From Phaeobacter piscinae (GTDB taxonomy: Bacteria; Pseudomonadota; Alphaproteobacteria; Rhodobacterales; Rhodobacteraceae), in the NCBI RefSeq assembly GCF_002407245.1, contig NZ_CP010681.1, positions 3,237,001 through 3,301,000 on the forward strand: a DNA stretch of 64,000 nt, written 5' to 3'. A program made the position numbers and the translations under genes. The notes beneath the pieces were generated by a model. The model had not been told where the DNA came from, did not search any database, and saw only the letters and a program-made list of their open reading frames with translations. Below are positions 53,981 to 63,814 of this stretch, piece after piece. How positions within the stretch are numbered: the stretch's first letter is position 1; each line of letters opens with the position of its first letter.

Positions 53981-55177
53981 ATGTCGAGACTTTCCGCCGC
54001 ATCCGAACGTAGTCTCCGCTGGCCGGCCCGGCCGGTGGGTGAGGTGCTATGGGTCCATGCCTCTTCAGCAGAGCGGTATCTGGCGCTTGGCGATCTGGGC
54101 AACCGGATGAAATCCCTGCGCCCCGATCTGTCGGTGCTGGTGACATGGAGCCGCAGCATCACCAACCGCCCGCCGGTTGACGGCTACGATCTGGCTGCGG
54201 GGCCACCGCCAGATGACAGCCCGGCAGAAGTGCGGATGTTTCTGGATCACTGGCGGCCCGACCTGATGATCTGGTCGGGCGGGGATCTCCGCCGCGGCCT
54301 TATGCGCCAGATGAGCGAACGCAACTTGGACAGTCTGCTGGTCGATATTGATGCCAGCGAACTGCCCGACCGCACCAGCCGCTGGTTGCCGGATCAACGG
54401 CGCAGGCTGTTTGAACGCTTCACCGAAATCATGACCCCTTCAGATGAGGCACGGGCACAGCTGCTGCGCCTTGGCCTCGCCGCAGACCGGATCCAACGCA
54501 CGGATCCCTTGCGATTGTCGACCACGCCCCCCGGCTGCAACAGTGATGAACTCACCCATATGCAAGCCACATTGGGCAGCCGCCCTGTCTGGTTTTCGTC
54601 ACAAACCGAACTTGAGGATTTACCCACAATCCTGGATGCACACCGCAGTGTATTGCGCCTGTTGCACCGCCTGTTACTGGTCGTCGCCATGCGTGATGAG
54701 CAAGATTTGGCTGCAGCGCGCGATGCTATCATCAATAGCGGCCTGCAGTTGGCCGATTGGGACAGCGGCGAAGAGCCCGATGAATACACGCAGGTGCTGC
54801 TCAGCTCTGCCGAGGACAGTGGCCTGTGGTACCGGCTATCACCGTTGTGTCTGCTCGCAGGTAGCCTGGCGTCGCGCGCGAACGGGCAGAACCCATTGGA
54901 TGCGGCAGCTCTTGGTTCCGCGGTCCTGCACGGACCGGGTTTGGGTACCTATGGCCCCCTCTATGAGCGCCTGACTGAGGTTGGCGCCGCGCGGAAGGTC
55001 GATAACGCCGAGGATCTGGCACAGGGCGTGCTGAGCCTGTCAGCACCAGATCGCGCCGCCGAGATGGCACTGGCAGGCTGGCAGGTCGTCACCGAAGGCG
55101 CCAGCATGACCGATCACCTGATGGACCGCGTTCAGGAGCTTCTGGACAAGCGAGAGGACAGATATGAAAGCCCCTGA
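53981..55177 (+). CDS. divergent Kdo transferase-like glycosyltransferase (WaaA-like)
   Basis: The 398-aa protein has the WaaA-type N-terminal domain ([20 protein letters not shown], keeping the base Glu) and a C-terminal region with [13 protein letters not shown] where WaaA proteins read GGHNPLEPA. The His is Gln here, and the family's other conserved spacing is loosened. It is probably a Kdo-transferase paralogue or a related LPS-core glycosyltransferase acting at the inner membrane. Its position beside lpxK (14-bp overlap) supports a lipid A/core role. Confidence 0.72.
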   Translation: MSRLSAASERSLRWPARPVGEVLWVHASSAERYLALGDLGNRMKSLRPDLSVLVTWSRSITNRPPVDGYDLAAGPPPDDSPAEVRMFLDHWRPDLMIWSGGDLRRGLMRQMSERNLDSLLVDIDASELPDRTSRWLPDQRRRLFERFTEIMTPSDEARAQLLRLGLAADRIQRTDPLRLSTTPPGCNSDELTHMQATLGSRPVWFSSQTELEDLPTILDAHRSVLRLLHRLLLVVAMRDEQDLAAARDAIINSGLQLADWDSGEEPDEYTQVLLSSAEDSGLWYRLSPLCLLAGSLASRANGQNPLDAAALGSAVLHGPGLGTYGPLYERLTEVGAARKVDNAEDLAQGVLSLSAPDRAAEMALAGWQVVTEGASMTDHLMDRVQELLDKREDRYESP

Positions 55178-56168
55178 TTTCTGGCACAAACCAGCCGGAC
55201 AATTCGATATTCGCAAAACCCTGCTGTCCCCGCTGGGCCATATCTATGCCCGTGCTACAGCAAAACGGCTGACTAACGGCACACCGTTAACTGTGGGCGT
55301 GCCGGTGATCTGCGTCGGCAATATCAATGCTGGCGGTACCGGCAAAACACCGACAGTTATCTGGTTTCTGGAACGCTTGCGTGACATGGGGCACGAACCG
55401 CATGTGGTTACGCGCGGCTATGGTGGCACGCTTGAGGGGCCGGCGCAGGTGGATCCCGGACGCCATCGCGCCAGTCAGGTTGGCGACGAACCGCTGTTGC
55501 TGGCCGCCTTTGGTGAGGTCTGGAAAGCAGAGGATCGCGCCGCCGGAGCAAAGGCCGCGGCGGCTGCAGGGGCGACGGTCATCGTCTTGGACGATGGTTT
55601 TCAGAACCCGGCGGTGCACAAGGATCTCTCGGTTGTTGTGGTCGATGCTGATAGTGGGTTCGGCAATGGGCATTGCCTGCCCGCCGGCCCCCTGCGCGAA
55701 CCGGTCACAACGGGGCTGGCCCGTGCTGATCTGGTTTTGTCACTGGGGCAACCCGAGGCGCAGGCCCGGTTCCAGGCAGCATGGCGGAACGCACTGACGG
55801 CTTGCCCACATTACACCGGTGTGCTTGAGCCGCTGAAAACCGGCATGCCTTGGGGCGGAACGCCCGTTTTGGCCTTTGCCGGCATTGGTCATCCACAGAA
55901 ATTTTTCGACACGCTGCGCGAGCTTGGCGCCGATCTGCGCCGTAGCGAAGCCCTGGACGACCACCAGCCGCTTTCCACTGCGCTGATGACCCGACTGGAA
56001 ACAGAGGCCAAGCTGATTGGCGCGCAAATGGTCACCACCGAGAAGGACGCCGTCCGCCTGCCGGAGAGTTTCCGCAATAAGGTGATCACTCTGCCGGTAC
56101 GTCTGCAGATCAGCAATGATGAGGCGCTCTTGGCGCGACTTCGCGAGATTGCGCCACCGCCGCCGTAG
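55164..56168 (+). CDS. lpxK: tetraacyldisaccharide 4'-kinase LpxK
   Basis: The 334-aa membrane-associated kinase phosphorylates the 4' position of tetraacyldisaccharide in lipid A synthesis. Walker [13 protein letters not shown] lies at about residues 52-63, with [19 protein letters not shown] further in. A Pro-rich C-terminal end is typical for short versions. The ATG overlaps the preceding gene by 14 bp. The strong terminator at 56193 closes the operon. Confidence 0.95.
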   Translation: MKAPDFWHKPAGQFDIRKTLLSPLGHIYARATAKRLTNGTPLTVGVPVICVGNINAGGTGKTPTVIWFLERLRDMGHEPHVVTRGYGGTLEGPAQVDPGRHRASQVGDEPLLLAAFGEVWKAEDRAAGAKAAAAAGATVIVLDDGFQNPAVHKDLSVVVVDADSGFGNGHCLPAGPLREPVTTGLARADLVLSLGQPEAQARFQAAWRNALTACPHYTGVLEPLKTGMPWGGTPVLAFAGIGHPQKFFDTLRELGADLRRSEALDDHQPLSTALMTRLETEAKLIGAQMVTTEKDAVRLPESFRNKVITLPVRLQISNDEALLARLREIAPPPP

Positions 56169-56192
56169 CCACATCCAGGATCTATATAACGA

Positions 56193-56224
56193 AAAACCCG
56201 CCACGGAGACCGGGCGGGTTTTCT
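56193..56224. terminator. terminator of the pmbA-lpxK operon
   Basis: AAAACCCGCC (56193-56202) and GGCGGGTTTT (56213-56222) form a 10-bp stem, loop 10 nt, with T-rich ends in both orientations for lpxK and the convergent dsbA-like gene. Confidence 0.85.
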
Positions 56225-56251
56225 GTGTTTATCCGCTCAGTACGACGGCGG

Positions 56252-56923
56252 TTAGCCGTCCAGTTCGGCGTCAATCAGTGTCTTGAACGCGTCATACGAC
56301 TGGTTTTCGATCTTTTTGCCATTCAGAATGAAAGAGGGCGTGGATTCGATCCCATGCTCAGTCGCATTTTCCTGATACCAGCTCACAAGGGTCTGTGCCT
56401 TGGTACCGTCCTGCAAACAGGCTTCAAGCTGCTCTTCTTCCAGGCCCGCCAGCCGCCCGATCTTGCGCAGCGCATCGACAATCTCGGTCGCGCCACCGGC
56501 ACGGGCCCAGTCGGATTGCCCCTTATAGATCAAATCGCTGATCCCAAAGAATTTCTCTGGTCCACCGCAGCGCGCAATCATCGAGGCCCACAGACCATAA
56601 CGATCGAAATAGACCTCACGGTAGATGAATTTCACCTTCCCGGTGTCGATATAGTCCTGCTTCAGCTGCTTATAGGCGCCCTGATGAAAATTCGCACAAT
56701 GCGGACAGGTGTAAGACGCGTATTCGATCAGCGTCACTGGCGCATCTTCCGCCCCCTGGACCATTTCCACGATGGTGGAGGTGTCCACCTCGGCCTCTTG
56801 TGCGTGGGCCGCTCCGATCAGCGGATTGCTGGGCAAAGACGTGCCGCCCTGCAATGCGGCATAGCCATAGACGCCCGCCGCAACTGCGACGGAGGCAAAG
56901 ATGCCGGACATCAAACGGGTCAT
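56252..56923 (-). CDS. DsbA-family thiol-disulfide oxidoreductase
   Basis: The 223-aa protein has an N-terminal membrane anchor or uncleaved signal (MTRLMSGIFASVAVAAGVYG) and a thioredoxin-like domain with active site CPHC (Cys73, Cys76) in ASYTCPHCANFHQG. TPSFILNGKKI holds the cis-Pro. It introduces or shuffles disulfides in the periplasm. The ATG overlaps the upstream DUF721 gene stop by 4 bp. Confidence 0.92.
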   Translation of the reverse strand: MTRLMSGIFASVAVAAGVYGYAALQGGTSLPSNPLIGAAHAQEAEVDTSTIVEMVQGAEDAPVTLIEYASYTCPHCANFHQGAYKQLKQDYIDTGKVKFIYREVYFDRYGLWASMIARCGGPEKFFGISDLIYKGQSDWARAGGATEIVDALRKIGRLAGLEEEQLEACLQDGTKAQTLVSWYQENATEHGIESTPSFILNGKKIENQSYDAFKTLIDAELDG

Positions 56924-57447
56924 TCGTACCCCTTTCTGAGAGTTTTCTGTTTTGTCAGCACATTGCGCCCAAGCCGTTCCAAGGCTGCGCGCAAATCATC
57001 GCTTTCCACCCCGGTCGCAGCCTCGGCTGCTGCCGCAACATCCTGCGGATCAGGCGCCTGCGGTTTGCGAACCTTCGGGGCGTATTTGAAGGAGACCTGC
57101 CCCTCGGCAAAACCGGTGGGCGCGGTCTGGGTGATGCGGACCTTGGAAATGGCGTTGTAGCCATAGACCGCATTGACCTTACTGCGCAGAGGTTCCTTTT
57201 GCATCTCCAGCATCGGGGCATGGGCACCGGTGGTTAGCAACGTCAATGTCGCACCAAAACCGCCACGCCCATAGTGGACGTTGACGGGCCGCGCGATGGC
57301 GGAAATGTCAGGCCCTGCAATCTCTTCCCAATGGGTCAGCAGACGCGACACAGCAAAACCCCGGCTTTCACCGGCCTTGCGAATCTGATCATTCAGAAGC
57401 TGCGATGTCCGTTTGAACCCGCGAGATTTTGTCCGTTGCACTGCCAT
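56920..57447 (-). CDS. DUF721 (DciA-like) protein
   Basis: The 175-aa protein has the DUF721 segment SRLLTHWEEIAGPDISAIARP, seen in DciA, the replicative-helicase operator widespread in bacteria lacking DnaC. The C-terminal region is low-complexity and basic. If it is DciA, it helps load DnaB at replication forks; this rests on family resemblance only. It is divergent from mutY and coupled to the DsbA-like gene. Confidence 0.82.
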   Translation of the reverse strand: MAVQRTKSRGFKRTSQLLNDQIRKAGESRGFAVSRLLTHWEEIAGPDISAIARPVNVHYGRGGFGATLTLLTTGAHAPMLEMQKEPLRSKVNAVYGYNAISKVRITQTAPTGFAEGQVSFKYAPKVRKPQAPDPQDVAAAAEAATGVESDDLRAALERLGRNVLTKQKTLRKGYE

Positions 57448-57531
57448 GCCCGTGGTTTTGCTAGACTGCTCGCCCTATTGTAAAGGGCTGCCATGCGAGA
57501 ACCAGCGAAACCGGGCCACAAAGGATAAAGA

Positions 57532-58605
57532 ATGCGTGACCTCGACAGCCAGAGCCAACCACAAAGCAGCACATTGCTGGAGTGGTACGACCATCACGCC
57601 CGCACCCTGCCCTGGCGGATCAGCCCGGCGGACCGTGCAGCTGGGGTCTGGCCGGATCCCTATCGGATCTGGCTAAGCGAGGTGATGCTGCAACAAACAA
57701 CCGTGGCTGCGGTGAAGGATTATTTTCACCGCTTTACCAGCCGCTGGCCCACAGTCGCAGATCTGGCAGCCGCGCCGGATGCGGATGTGATGGGCGAATG
57801 GGCTGGGCTTGGATATTACGCGCGGGCGCGCAATCTCTTGAAATGTGCCCGAGTGGTTGCGCAGGACTATGGCGGCACCTTTCCCGACACTTACGACGGG
57901 CTGATCGCCCTGCCGGGCATCGGCCCTTATACGGCGGCGGCGATCTCTGCCATCGCCTTTGACCGGCAGGAAACCGTCTTGGACGGCAATGTCGAACGGG
58001 TGATGGCGCGGCTCTACGATGTCCATGTCCCCCTGCCGACCGCCAAACCACAGCTCAAGGAGAAAGCAGCCGCCCTGACCCCGGCAGAGCGACCCGGCGA
58101 TCATGCTCAGGCCGTGATGGATCTTGGCGCCACGATCTGCACGCCGCGCAATCCCGCCTGCGGCATTTGCCCATGGCGTACGCCCTGCGCGGCCCGCGCG
58201 GCGGGAACTGCAACGGAGTTGCCCAAGAAAACCCCAAAGAAACCCAAGCCAACCCGGCTCGGCATTGTCTATCTGGCCCGCAGCGCTGCGGGTGACTGGC
58301 TGCTGGAACAGCGCCCGGACAAGGGGCTCCTGGGCGGCATGTTGGGTTGGCCCGGCAGCGACTGGACCGACAGCCCTGACCATCCCACCCCCGCACCACC
58401 GTTTGAGGCCGACTGGCAACTTCTAAACGCTGAGGTGCGTCACACCTTCACGCATTTTCACCTTATCCTGCGCGTCATGCTGGCAGAACTGCCTGCGGAT
58501 TTCGCAGCTGAGGACCATCAGCGCGTGATCGCGCGACATGACTTCAAACCGACGGATCTGCCAACGGTCATGCGCAAGGCCTTTGATTTATGGAAGGGAC
58601 GCTGA
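57532..58605 (+). CDS. mutY: A/G-specific adenine glycosylase MutY
   Basis: The 357-aa enzyme removes adenine mispaired with 8-oxoguanine. The helix-hairpin-helix LPGIGPYTAAAISAIAF, the catalytic Glu50 (SEVMLQQT) and Asp near residue 151 (VLDGNVERVM) are present. The iron-sulfur cluster Cys pattern is C203, C210, C213, C219 (CTPRNPACGICPWRTPC). The C-terminal NUDIX-like domain discriminates 8-oxoG. AAAGGA gives the ribosome binding site. Confidence 0.96.
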   Translation: MRDLDSQSQPQSSTLLEWYDHHARTLPWRISPADRAAGVWPDPYRIWLSEVMLQQTTVAAVKDYFHRFTSRWPTVADLAAAPDADVMGEWAGLGYYARARNLLKCARVVAQDYGGTFPDTYDGLIALPGIGPYTAAAISAIAFDRQETVLDGNVERVMARLYDVHVPLPTAKPQLKEKAAALTPAERPGDHAQAVMDLGATICTPRNPACGICPWRTPCAARAAGTATELPKKTPKKPKPTRLGIVYLARSAAGDWLLEQRPDKGLLGGMLGWPGSDWTDSPDHPTPAPPFEADWQLLNAEVRHTFTHFHLILRVMLAELPADFAAEDHQRVIARHDFKPTDLPTVMRKAFDLWKGR

Positions 58606-58674
58606 TCCCTTCTCTTTTTTCCGGACCACAGGCATAGTCGGCACAAACATCTTCGACATCACTGGATTTGCGCC

Positions 58675-59847
58675 ATGATGACCACCCCCGAAACACTGCG
58701 CAGCTGGCAGGCAGCTCTACCGTTCTGGCTGTCTTTTCTGCTGGTTCCCCTTGTGGTGTTGGCCGCCGTCTATGGCGGTTGGGCCATTTTGTTGCCCCCC
58801 TTGGCCACTTGGTATCTCTTTGCCGCGCTTGATGGGGTGTTTGGTCTCAACCTGGAGAACGCCGACCCGCTCACACCCGAGGACGACCTTCGCTGGTACT
58901 CCGCCCTGACCATGGCCTGGGTCCCTGTGCAGGCCATGTTGCTCATAGCCATGCTCATCTATGTGCCAGCGGCAGAACATCTGTCAGGTCTTGAGAAGTT
59001 CGGCGTGTTCTTCGGCGTTGGCGTCCTGAGCGGCACTGTCGGGATCAACTACAGCCATGAATTGATGCACCAAAAGAGCAAGCTGGAACGCTGGCTGGCG
59101 GATATCCTGCTGGCCATGGTGCTCTACTCGCATTTCAGATCCGAACATCTGCTCGTCCATCACCGCCATGTCGGCACACCCCGCGACCCGGTGACGGCGC
59201 GCTACAACGAAGGGTTCCACCGGTTCTATCCGCGAGTGCTGCGGCAATGCTGGCAATCCGCCTTTCGCGCCGAGAGCGCCCAGCTGGCGCGCCGCAATTT
59301 GCCCTGGACCGATCGACGCAATCCCTTCTTTCGCTACTGGACGCTACAAGGGCTTATGCTGTTGGTCGCGGTTTTGCTGGGTGGGTTCACAGGGCTGTTG
59401 CTGTTTCTGGTGCAAGCAGGTGTTGCGATCTGGCAGCTGGAGCTGGTGAACTACGTCGAACACTACGGGCTGACCCGCAAATATCTGGGCAATGGCAAAT
59501 TCGAACACGTGATGCCACGGCACTCCTGGAACGCCGCACATAAGGCCTCGAACTGGTTGCTGATCAACTTGCAACGCCATTCTGACCATCACTACAGACC
59601 GGACCGACGGTTTCCCCTGCTACAGAACCATACCCCGGCCGACGCACCACAGTTGCCCTACGGCTATCCGGTGATGACCGTCGCCGCGATGTTTCCACCG
59701 CTCTGGCGCCGGATAATGAACCCGCGGGTGCGGCGATGGCGGCAGATGTATTACCCTGAGATCACCGAATGGAGCGCCTACAATAAGGCTTTGCCGGCGG
59801 ATCAGCGACCAGAACCAGACCCCACCACGGGTGCCACAGCCTGCTAG
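58675..59847 (+). CDS. AlkB-type membrane alkane 1-monooxygenase-like protein
   Basis: The 390-aa protein has about six membrane segments and the three histidine boxes of diiron membrane oxygenases: HELMH at 128-132, HLLVHHRH from His158, and RHSDHHY from His302, plus NYVEHYGLTRK. AlkB terminally hydroxylates alkanes using rubredoxin. No rubredoxin or rubredoxin reductase gene is adjacent, and the Roseobacter-type proteins are divergent, so the substrate may be other. The 3' end overlaps the convergent cyclase gene by 4 bp. Confidence 0.85.
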   Translation: MMTTPETLRSWQAALPFWLSFLLVPLVVLAAVYGGWAILLPPLATWYLFAALDGVFGLNLENADPLTPEDDLRWYSALTMAWVPVQAMLLIAMLIYVPAAEHLSGLEKFGVFFGVGVLSGTVGINYSHELMHQKSKLERWLADILLAMVLYSHFRSEHLLVHHRHVGTPRDPVTARYNEGFHRFYPRVLRQCWQSAFRAESAQLARRNLPWTDRRNPFFRYWTLQGLMLLVAVLLGGFTGLLLFLVQAGVAIWQLELVNYVEHYGLTRKYLGNGKFEHVMPRHSWNAAHKASNWLLINLQRHSDHHYRPDRRFPLLQNHTPADAPQLPYGYPVMTVAAMFPPLWRRIMNPRVRRWRQMYYPEITEWSAYNKALPADQRPEPDPTTGATAC

Positions 59848-61223
59848 CGCGGCAGCGCCCAAAGTGTCATCGATCGTGTCAATCCACGCAGCTCAGACGC
59901 AGGGTACCGGGCAAAGCCAGCTCGCTCCAGGTTGGCCGGACCACCCTCGGCCTGCACCTGCTGACGCAGCGCCTCACTGATCACAAGCTGGGCCTCCAGT
60001 TCACGTGTACGCTCCTCCAGCCGGGCAGCAATATTCACAGCATTGCCAATCACTGCATACTCCAGCCGGTTCGCACCGATGTTACCAATAACGGTCTCAC
60101 CGAAATGTACTCCGATACCGACGCGTATCTCAGACTCACCATACCGACGGCGCTCTGCATTCCAATCAGCCAGTGACGTCAGCATGGCCCGTGCACAGAT
60201 CAACGCGTTGGTTGCATCCTTTGGTCCCGCCAAAGGCGTGCCAAAGGTCGCCATCAGACCATCGCCAAGGTATTTGTCCAGCGTTCCTTCGTGACGGAAA
60301 ACCTCCCGTTCCATCCGGCCGTGAAAATCCCGCAAGAGATCAATCACCTGATAGGCATCGCGATCCGCCGCGAGCCGGGTAAACCCAATGATGTCAATGA
60401 ACAGTATCGCCACATCCTGGCGCCGGGTCTGCTTCAACGGCTCGTCGTTCTGTGAGAGCTGCTGCACGACATTGGGTGAAAAATACCGCGAAAGATTGGC
60501 GCGCTCGCGCTCCAGTACCGCATTATTCTGGATCAGCTGGTAAAACCGCCTTGAAGACACCGCCAATGTGACCGCGACCAGAAAGAACACGATCGCCTCC
60601 TGAAGTCGCTGATGCAGAGCAAAGTCCGTTGGATCAACGAAAGGGGCCAGCGCCTGGTTGCCTTCAACCGCTGCCAAGAGCGCCGCACTCATCCCCGACT
60701 GAGGCGCGGCAAACCACCAGGCGGTAAAGGCCGCCGACAGCCAGATCAGCACCGTCCAGCTGCCGATGGCAATCACCGTGCGCCAGGAATACGCAAGGGT
60801 TCCGGCCGCCAGAATGATGAAAAAGTAGATGAAATTGCCATAGCGATACTGAATCGCTAGTGGCAGATCCTCGCTGCTGAACGGGTTCGGAATGACCATG
60901 CCAGCCGTCATGATCGCCAGATCGGCAAAGATCAGCAGCATCTCTAACCGCGATTGCCCGACCCGACCCACTCGGCGGATGAGCCAGCCGTTCAGGCACA
61001 GCAACGCCAGAATGAAATGGTAGTACAGAACATCCCACTCGGGAATGACATAAACCAGAAACGCCGCCGTGACCGCCATCGCAATCCAACGCGCGCGCAC
61101 CGCCAGCTCCAGCCCATTGCGCTTGTGCTCGGTTAGTGCGTCCAGCGCATAGGGGCTCTCTTGCGTGAAAATCGCTTCATCGCTGTCCAATGCCGGAGCG
61201 GGAGCGGAGGCAGTTATGGCCAT
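59844..61223 (-). CDS. class III adenylate/guanylate cyclase
   Basis: The 459-aa protein has about six N-terminal membrane segments (residues 42-230) and a C-terminal class III cyclase domain. Metal-binding Asp residues lie in ILFIDIIGFTRLA and LDKYLGDGLMATFG. The purine-recognition segment reads YAVIGNAVNIAARLEE, where most adenylate cyclases have Asp before the AVN motif and here Asn stands. It would convert ATP or GTP to the cyclic nucleotide in the cytoplasm. The N-terminal region may sense a membrane or envelope cue. The Asn substitution leaves the nucleotide open. Confidence 0.88.
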   Translation of the reverse strand: MAITASAPAPALDSDEAIFTQESPYALDALTEHKRNGLELAVRARWIAMAVTAAFLVYVIPEWDVLYYHFILALLCLNGWLIRRVGRVGQSRLEMLLIFADLAIMTAGMVIPNPFSSEDLPLAIQYRYGNFIYFFIILAAGTLAYSWRTVIAIGSWTVLIWLSAAFTAWWFAAPQSGMSAALLAAVEGNQALAPFVDPTDFALHQRLQEAIVFFLVAVTLAVSSRRFYQLIQNNAVLERERANLSRYFSPNVVQQLSQNDEPLKQTRRQDVAILFIDIIGFTRLAADRDAYQVIDLLRDFHGRMEREVFRHEGTLDKYLGDGLMATFGTPLAGPKDATNALICARAMLTSLADWNAERRRYGESEIRVGIGVHFGETVIGNIGANRLEYAVIGNAVNIAARLEERTRELEAQLVISEALRQQVQAEGGPANLERAGFARYPASELRGLTRSMTLWALPR

Positions 61224-61310
61224 GACGTCTGTCCATCTATTGGCGCCAGTCTCACGCTAAAATAGCGACAGCTGCCGCCAGATGCACCCCATGAAGCACC
61301 GCTATAAACG

Positions 61311-61335
61311 AAAAGACCCCGCCGGATTGGCGGGG
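61311..61335 (-). terminator. terminator of the ccrM gene
   Basis: On the minus strand CCCCGCC (61329-61335) and GGCGGGG (61317-61323) form a 7-bp stem with loop AATCC, followed by TCTTTT. It lies about 70 nt after the ccrM stop. Confidence 0.85.
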
Positions 61336-61401
61336 CAAGGTTGGCGCCGTCGACAATGCGACAGCGCCTGCGGTTTCACACAGGTTGTGAAAAGGGTGGG
61401 A

Positions 61402-62541
<1,140 letters not shown>

Positions 62542-62563
62542 TCATTTTGGTTGTCCACAGGAT

Positions 62564-62579
62564 GAGTCATCGTGGATTC
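62564..62579. promoter_or_regulatory. paired GANTC sites upstream of ccrM
   Basis: GAGTC (62564-62568) and GATTC (62575-62579) lie 59 and 70 nt upstream of the ccrM start, within the 110-bp rnhB-ccrM gap. In Caulobacter, methylated GANTC sites near the ccrM promoter help switch off its transcription after replication; these may do the same. No CtrA box was found. Confidence 0.45.
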
Positions 62580-62615
62580 GAGGTCAATTTGTTTTTTAGA
62601 ACAACGCGATGTGGT

Positions 62616-63233
62616 TCACTCTTGATACAAGATATTGTGGACAGGCTTAAAGGAACGCCGATGATGTGGGGTCACCCCTAGGCAAACCAACGCCTCGCGA
62701 TGCTGTTTGGAGGGGTAGCCTGCGTTTTTCTCCCAGCCATAGCCGGGAAACTGTTGCGCCAAATCCACCATGATCCGGTCACGCGCCTGTTTCGCCACGA
62801 TGGAGGCGGCCGCGATGGAGACTGATTTGGCGTCCCCCTTGATGACGAACTCTGACGCTTGCAGCAGCCCTTTTGGGATCAGGTTGCCATCGATCAGCAG
62901 ATAGTCCGGCGCCGGGTCCAGTGCCGCAACCGCGCGTTCCATCGCCAGATGCGACGCACGTAAAATGTTCAAAGAATCAATCTCTTCGACAGAGGCATGG
63001 GCAATCGACACCTCAGCCTGTGCAAAGATAGACGCCTCCACTGCCTCGCGCCGTTTGGCGCTCAGCTTTTTGGAGTCGTTCAGCCCCTCGGGGATATTAT
63101 CAGGGTCCAGGATCACCGCCGCTGCCGTCACCGGCCCTGCCAGCGGGCCACGCCCTACCTCATCCACGCCTGCAATGCGCATCTGGCCACGCACTCGCGC
63201 CGCCGCTTCCAAACTATAATCGGGATACTCCAT
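62616..63233 (-). CDS. rnhB: ribonuclease HII
   Basis: The 205-aa enzyme removes RNA from RNA-DNA hybrids and single ribonucleotides. The active-site motif IAGVDEVGRGPLAGP and NDSKKLSAKRRE are present, with further acidic residues in YLLIDGNLIPKG and SIVAKQARDRIM. The start is uncertain: ATG 63233 gives the family-like MEYPDYSLEAAARV, but its AAAGG sequence abuts the codon; ATG 63278 adds 15 residues. It is followed on the minus strand by ccrM, the common order in Rhodobacteraceae. Confidence 0.92.
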   Translation of the reverse strand: MEYPDYSLEAAARVRGQMRIAGVDEVGRGPLAGPVTAAAVILDPDNIPEGLNDSKKLSAKRREAVEASIFAQAEVSIAHASVEEIDSLNILRASHLAMERAVAALDPAPDYLLIDGNLIPKGLLQASEFVIKGDAKSVSIAAASIVAKQARDRIMVDLAQQFPGYGWEKNAGYPSKQHREALVCLGVTPHHRRSFKPVHNILYQE

Positions 63234-63289
63234 CCTTTGGTCTGACCGGGTTTTGCGCTGAGTTTCAAGCCCAGCCATCAGATGAGCAC

Positions 63290-63313
63290 AAAAAGAGGGG
63301 GCCGAAGCCCCCT
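63290..63313 (-). terminator. UUCG-loop terminator of the small basic protein gene
   Basis: On the minus strand AGGGGGC (63307-63313) and GCCCCCT (63296-63302) form a 7-bp stem closed by an extra-stable TTCG tetraloop, followed by CTTTTT. It lies 27 nt after the stop of the gene at 63341. Confidence 0.9.
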
Positions 63314-63340
63314 AAGTCTGCTCGAACCTATGGTCCCGCG

Positions 63341-63814
63341 TTAGCGACGAGTGATGCGATAGCCCCGGTTCTTCAGGCAATCGGGGCGGTAACCAACGCG
63401 GTTGCGTTTGCCGTTCCAGAAGGTCACCTGGCAGGCACGCGGCAGCTTGTGTTCAAAACCGTACTGTTTGCGCAGGCAGCCCCGGCCCATCAGGGTGCGG
63501 CTCTGGCTGTAGCGCGGGAAATACCGCACGCATTGCGCTGGCAGGTCATAGCGCGCCACCCGCGGCGGCAGTGGTTTAGGACGATGGGGGCGATGCGGTC
63601 GGGTTACCTGCTGATGGTCATCATCCCGATTGTTTTTCACAATAGCGCCGATAATGCCAAGAACCGCCAGACCCGCCAGGACCTTGGCGATATCTTCATC
63701 CGCCCGTGCAGGCGCTGCGGAAAAACCGGTCACCGCAACCGCGGCGGCAACAATCAGCGTGATGAACTTGCGATGCGGTTTGATATCAACGCTGGAGCGA
63801 GGGCTGCGAAACAT
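63341..63814 (-). CDS. small basic protein with N-terminal membrane/signal segment
   Basis: The 157-aa protein has a likely signal peptide (ITLIVAAAVAVTGFSAAPARA), a second hydrophobic stretch (VLAGLAVLGIIGAIV), a His/Pro/Arg-rich linker (RPHRPHRPKPLPP) and a basic C-terminal domain with Cys residues (CVRYFPRY, CLRKQYGF, CQVTFWNG, CLKNRGYR). The four Cys may form disulfides in the periplasm. AAGGAAGGAC precedes ATG 63814, which is favoured over a start ten codons earlier. I do not recognise a function; the exported Cys-rich pattern suggests an envelope role. Confidence 0.75.
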   Translation of the reverse strand: MFRSPRSSVDIKPHRKFITLIVAAAVAVTGFSAAPARADEDIAKVLAGLAVLGIIGAIVKNNRDDDHQQVTRPHRPHRPKPLPPRVARYDLPAQCVRYFPRYSQSRTLMGRGCLRKQYGFEHKLPRACQVTFWNGKRNRVGYRPDCLKNRGYRITRR

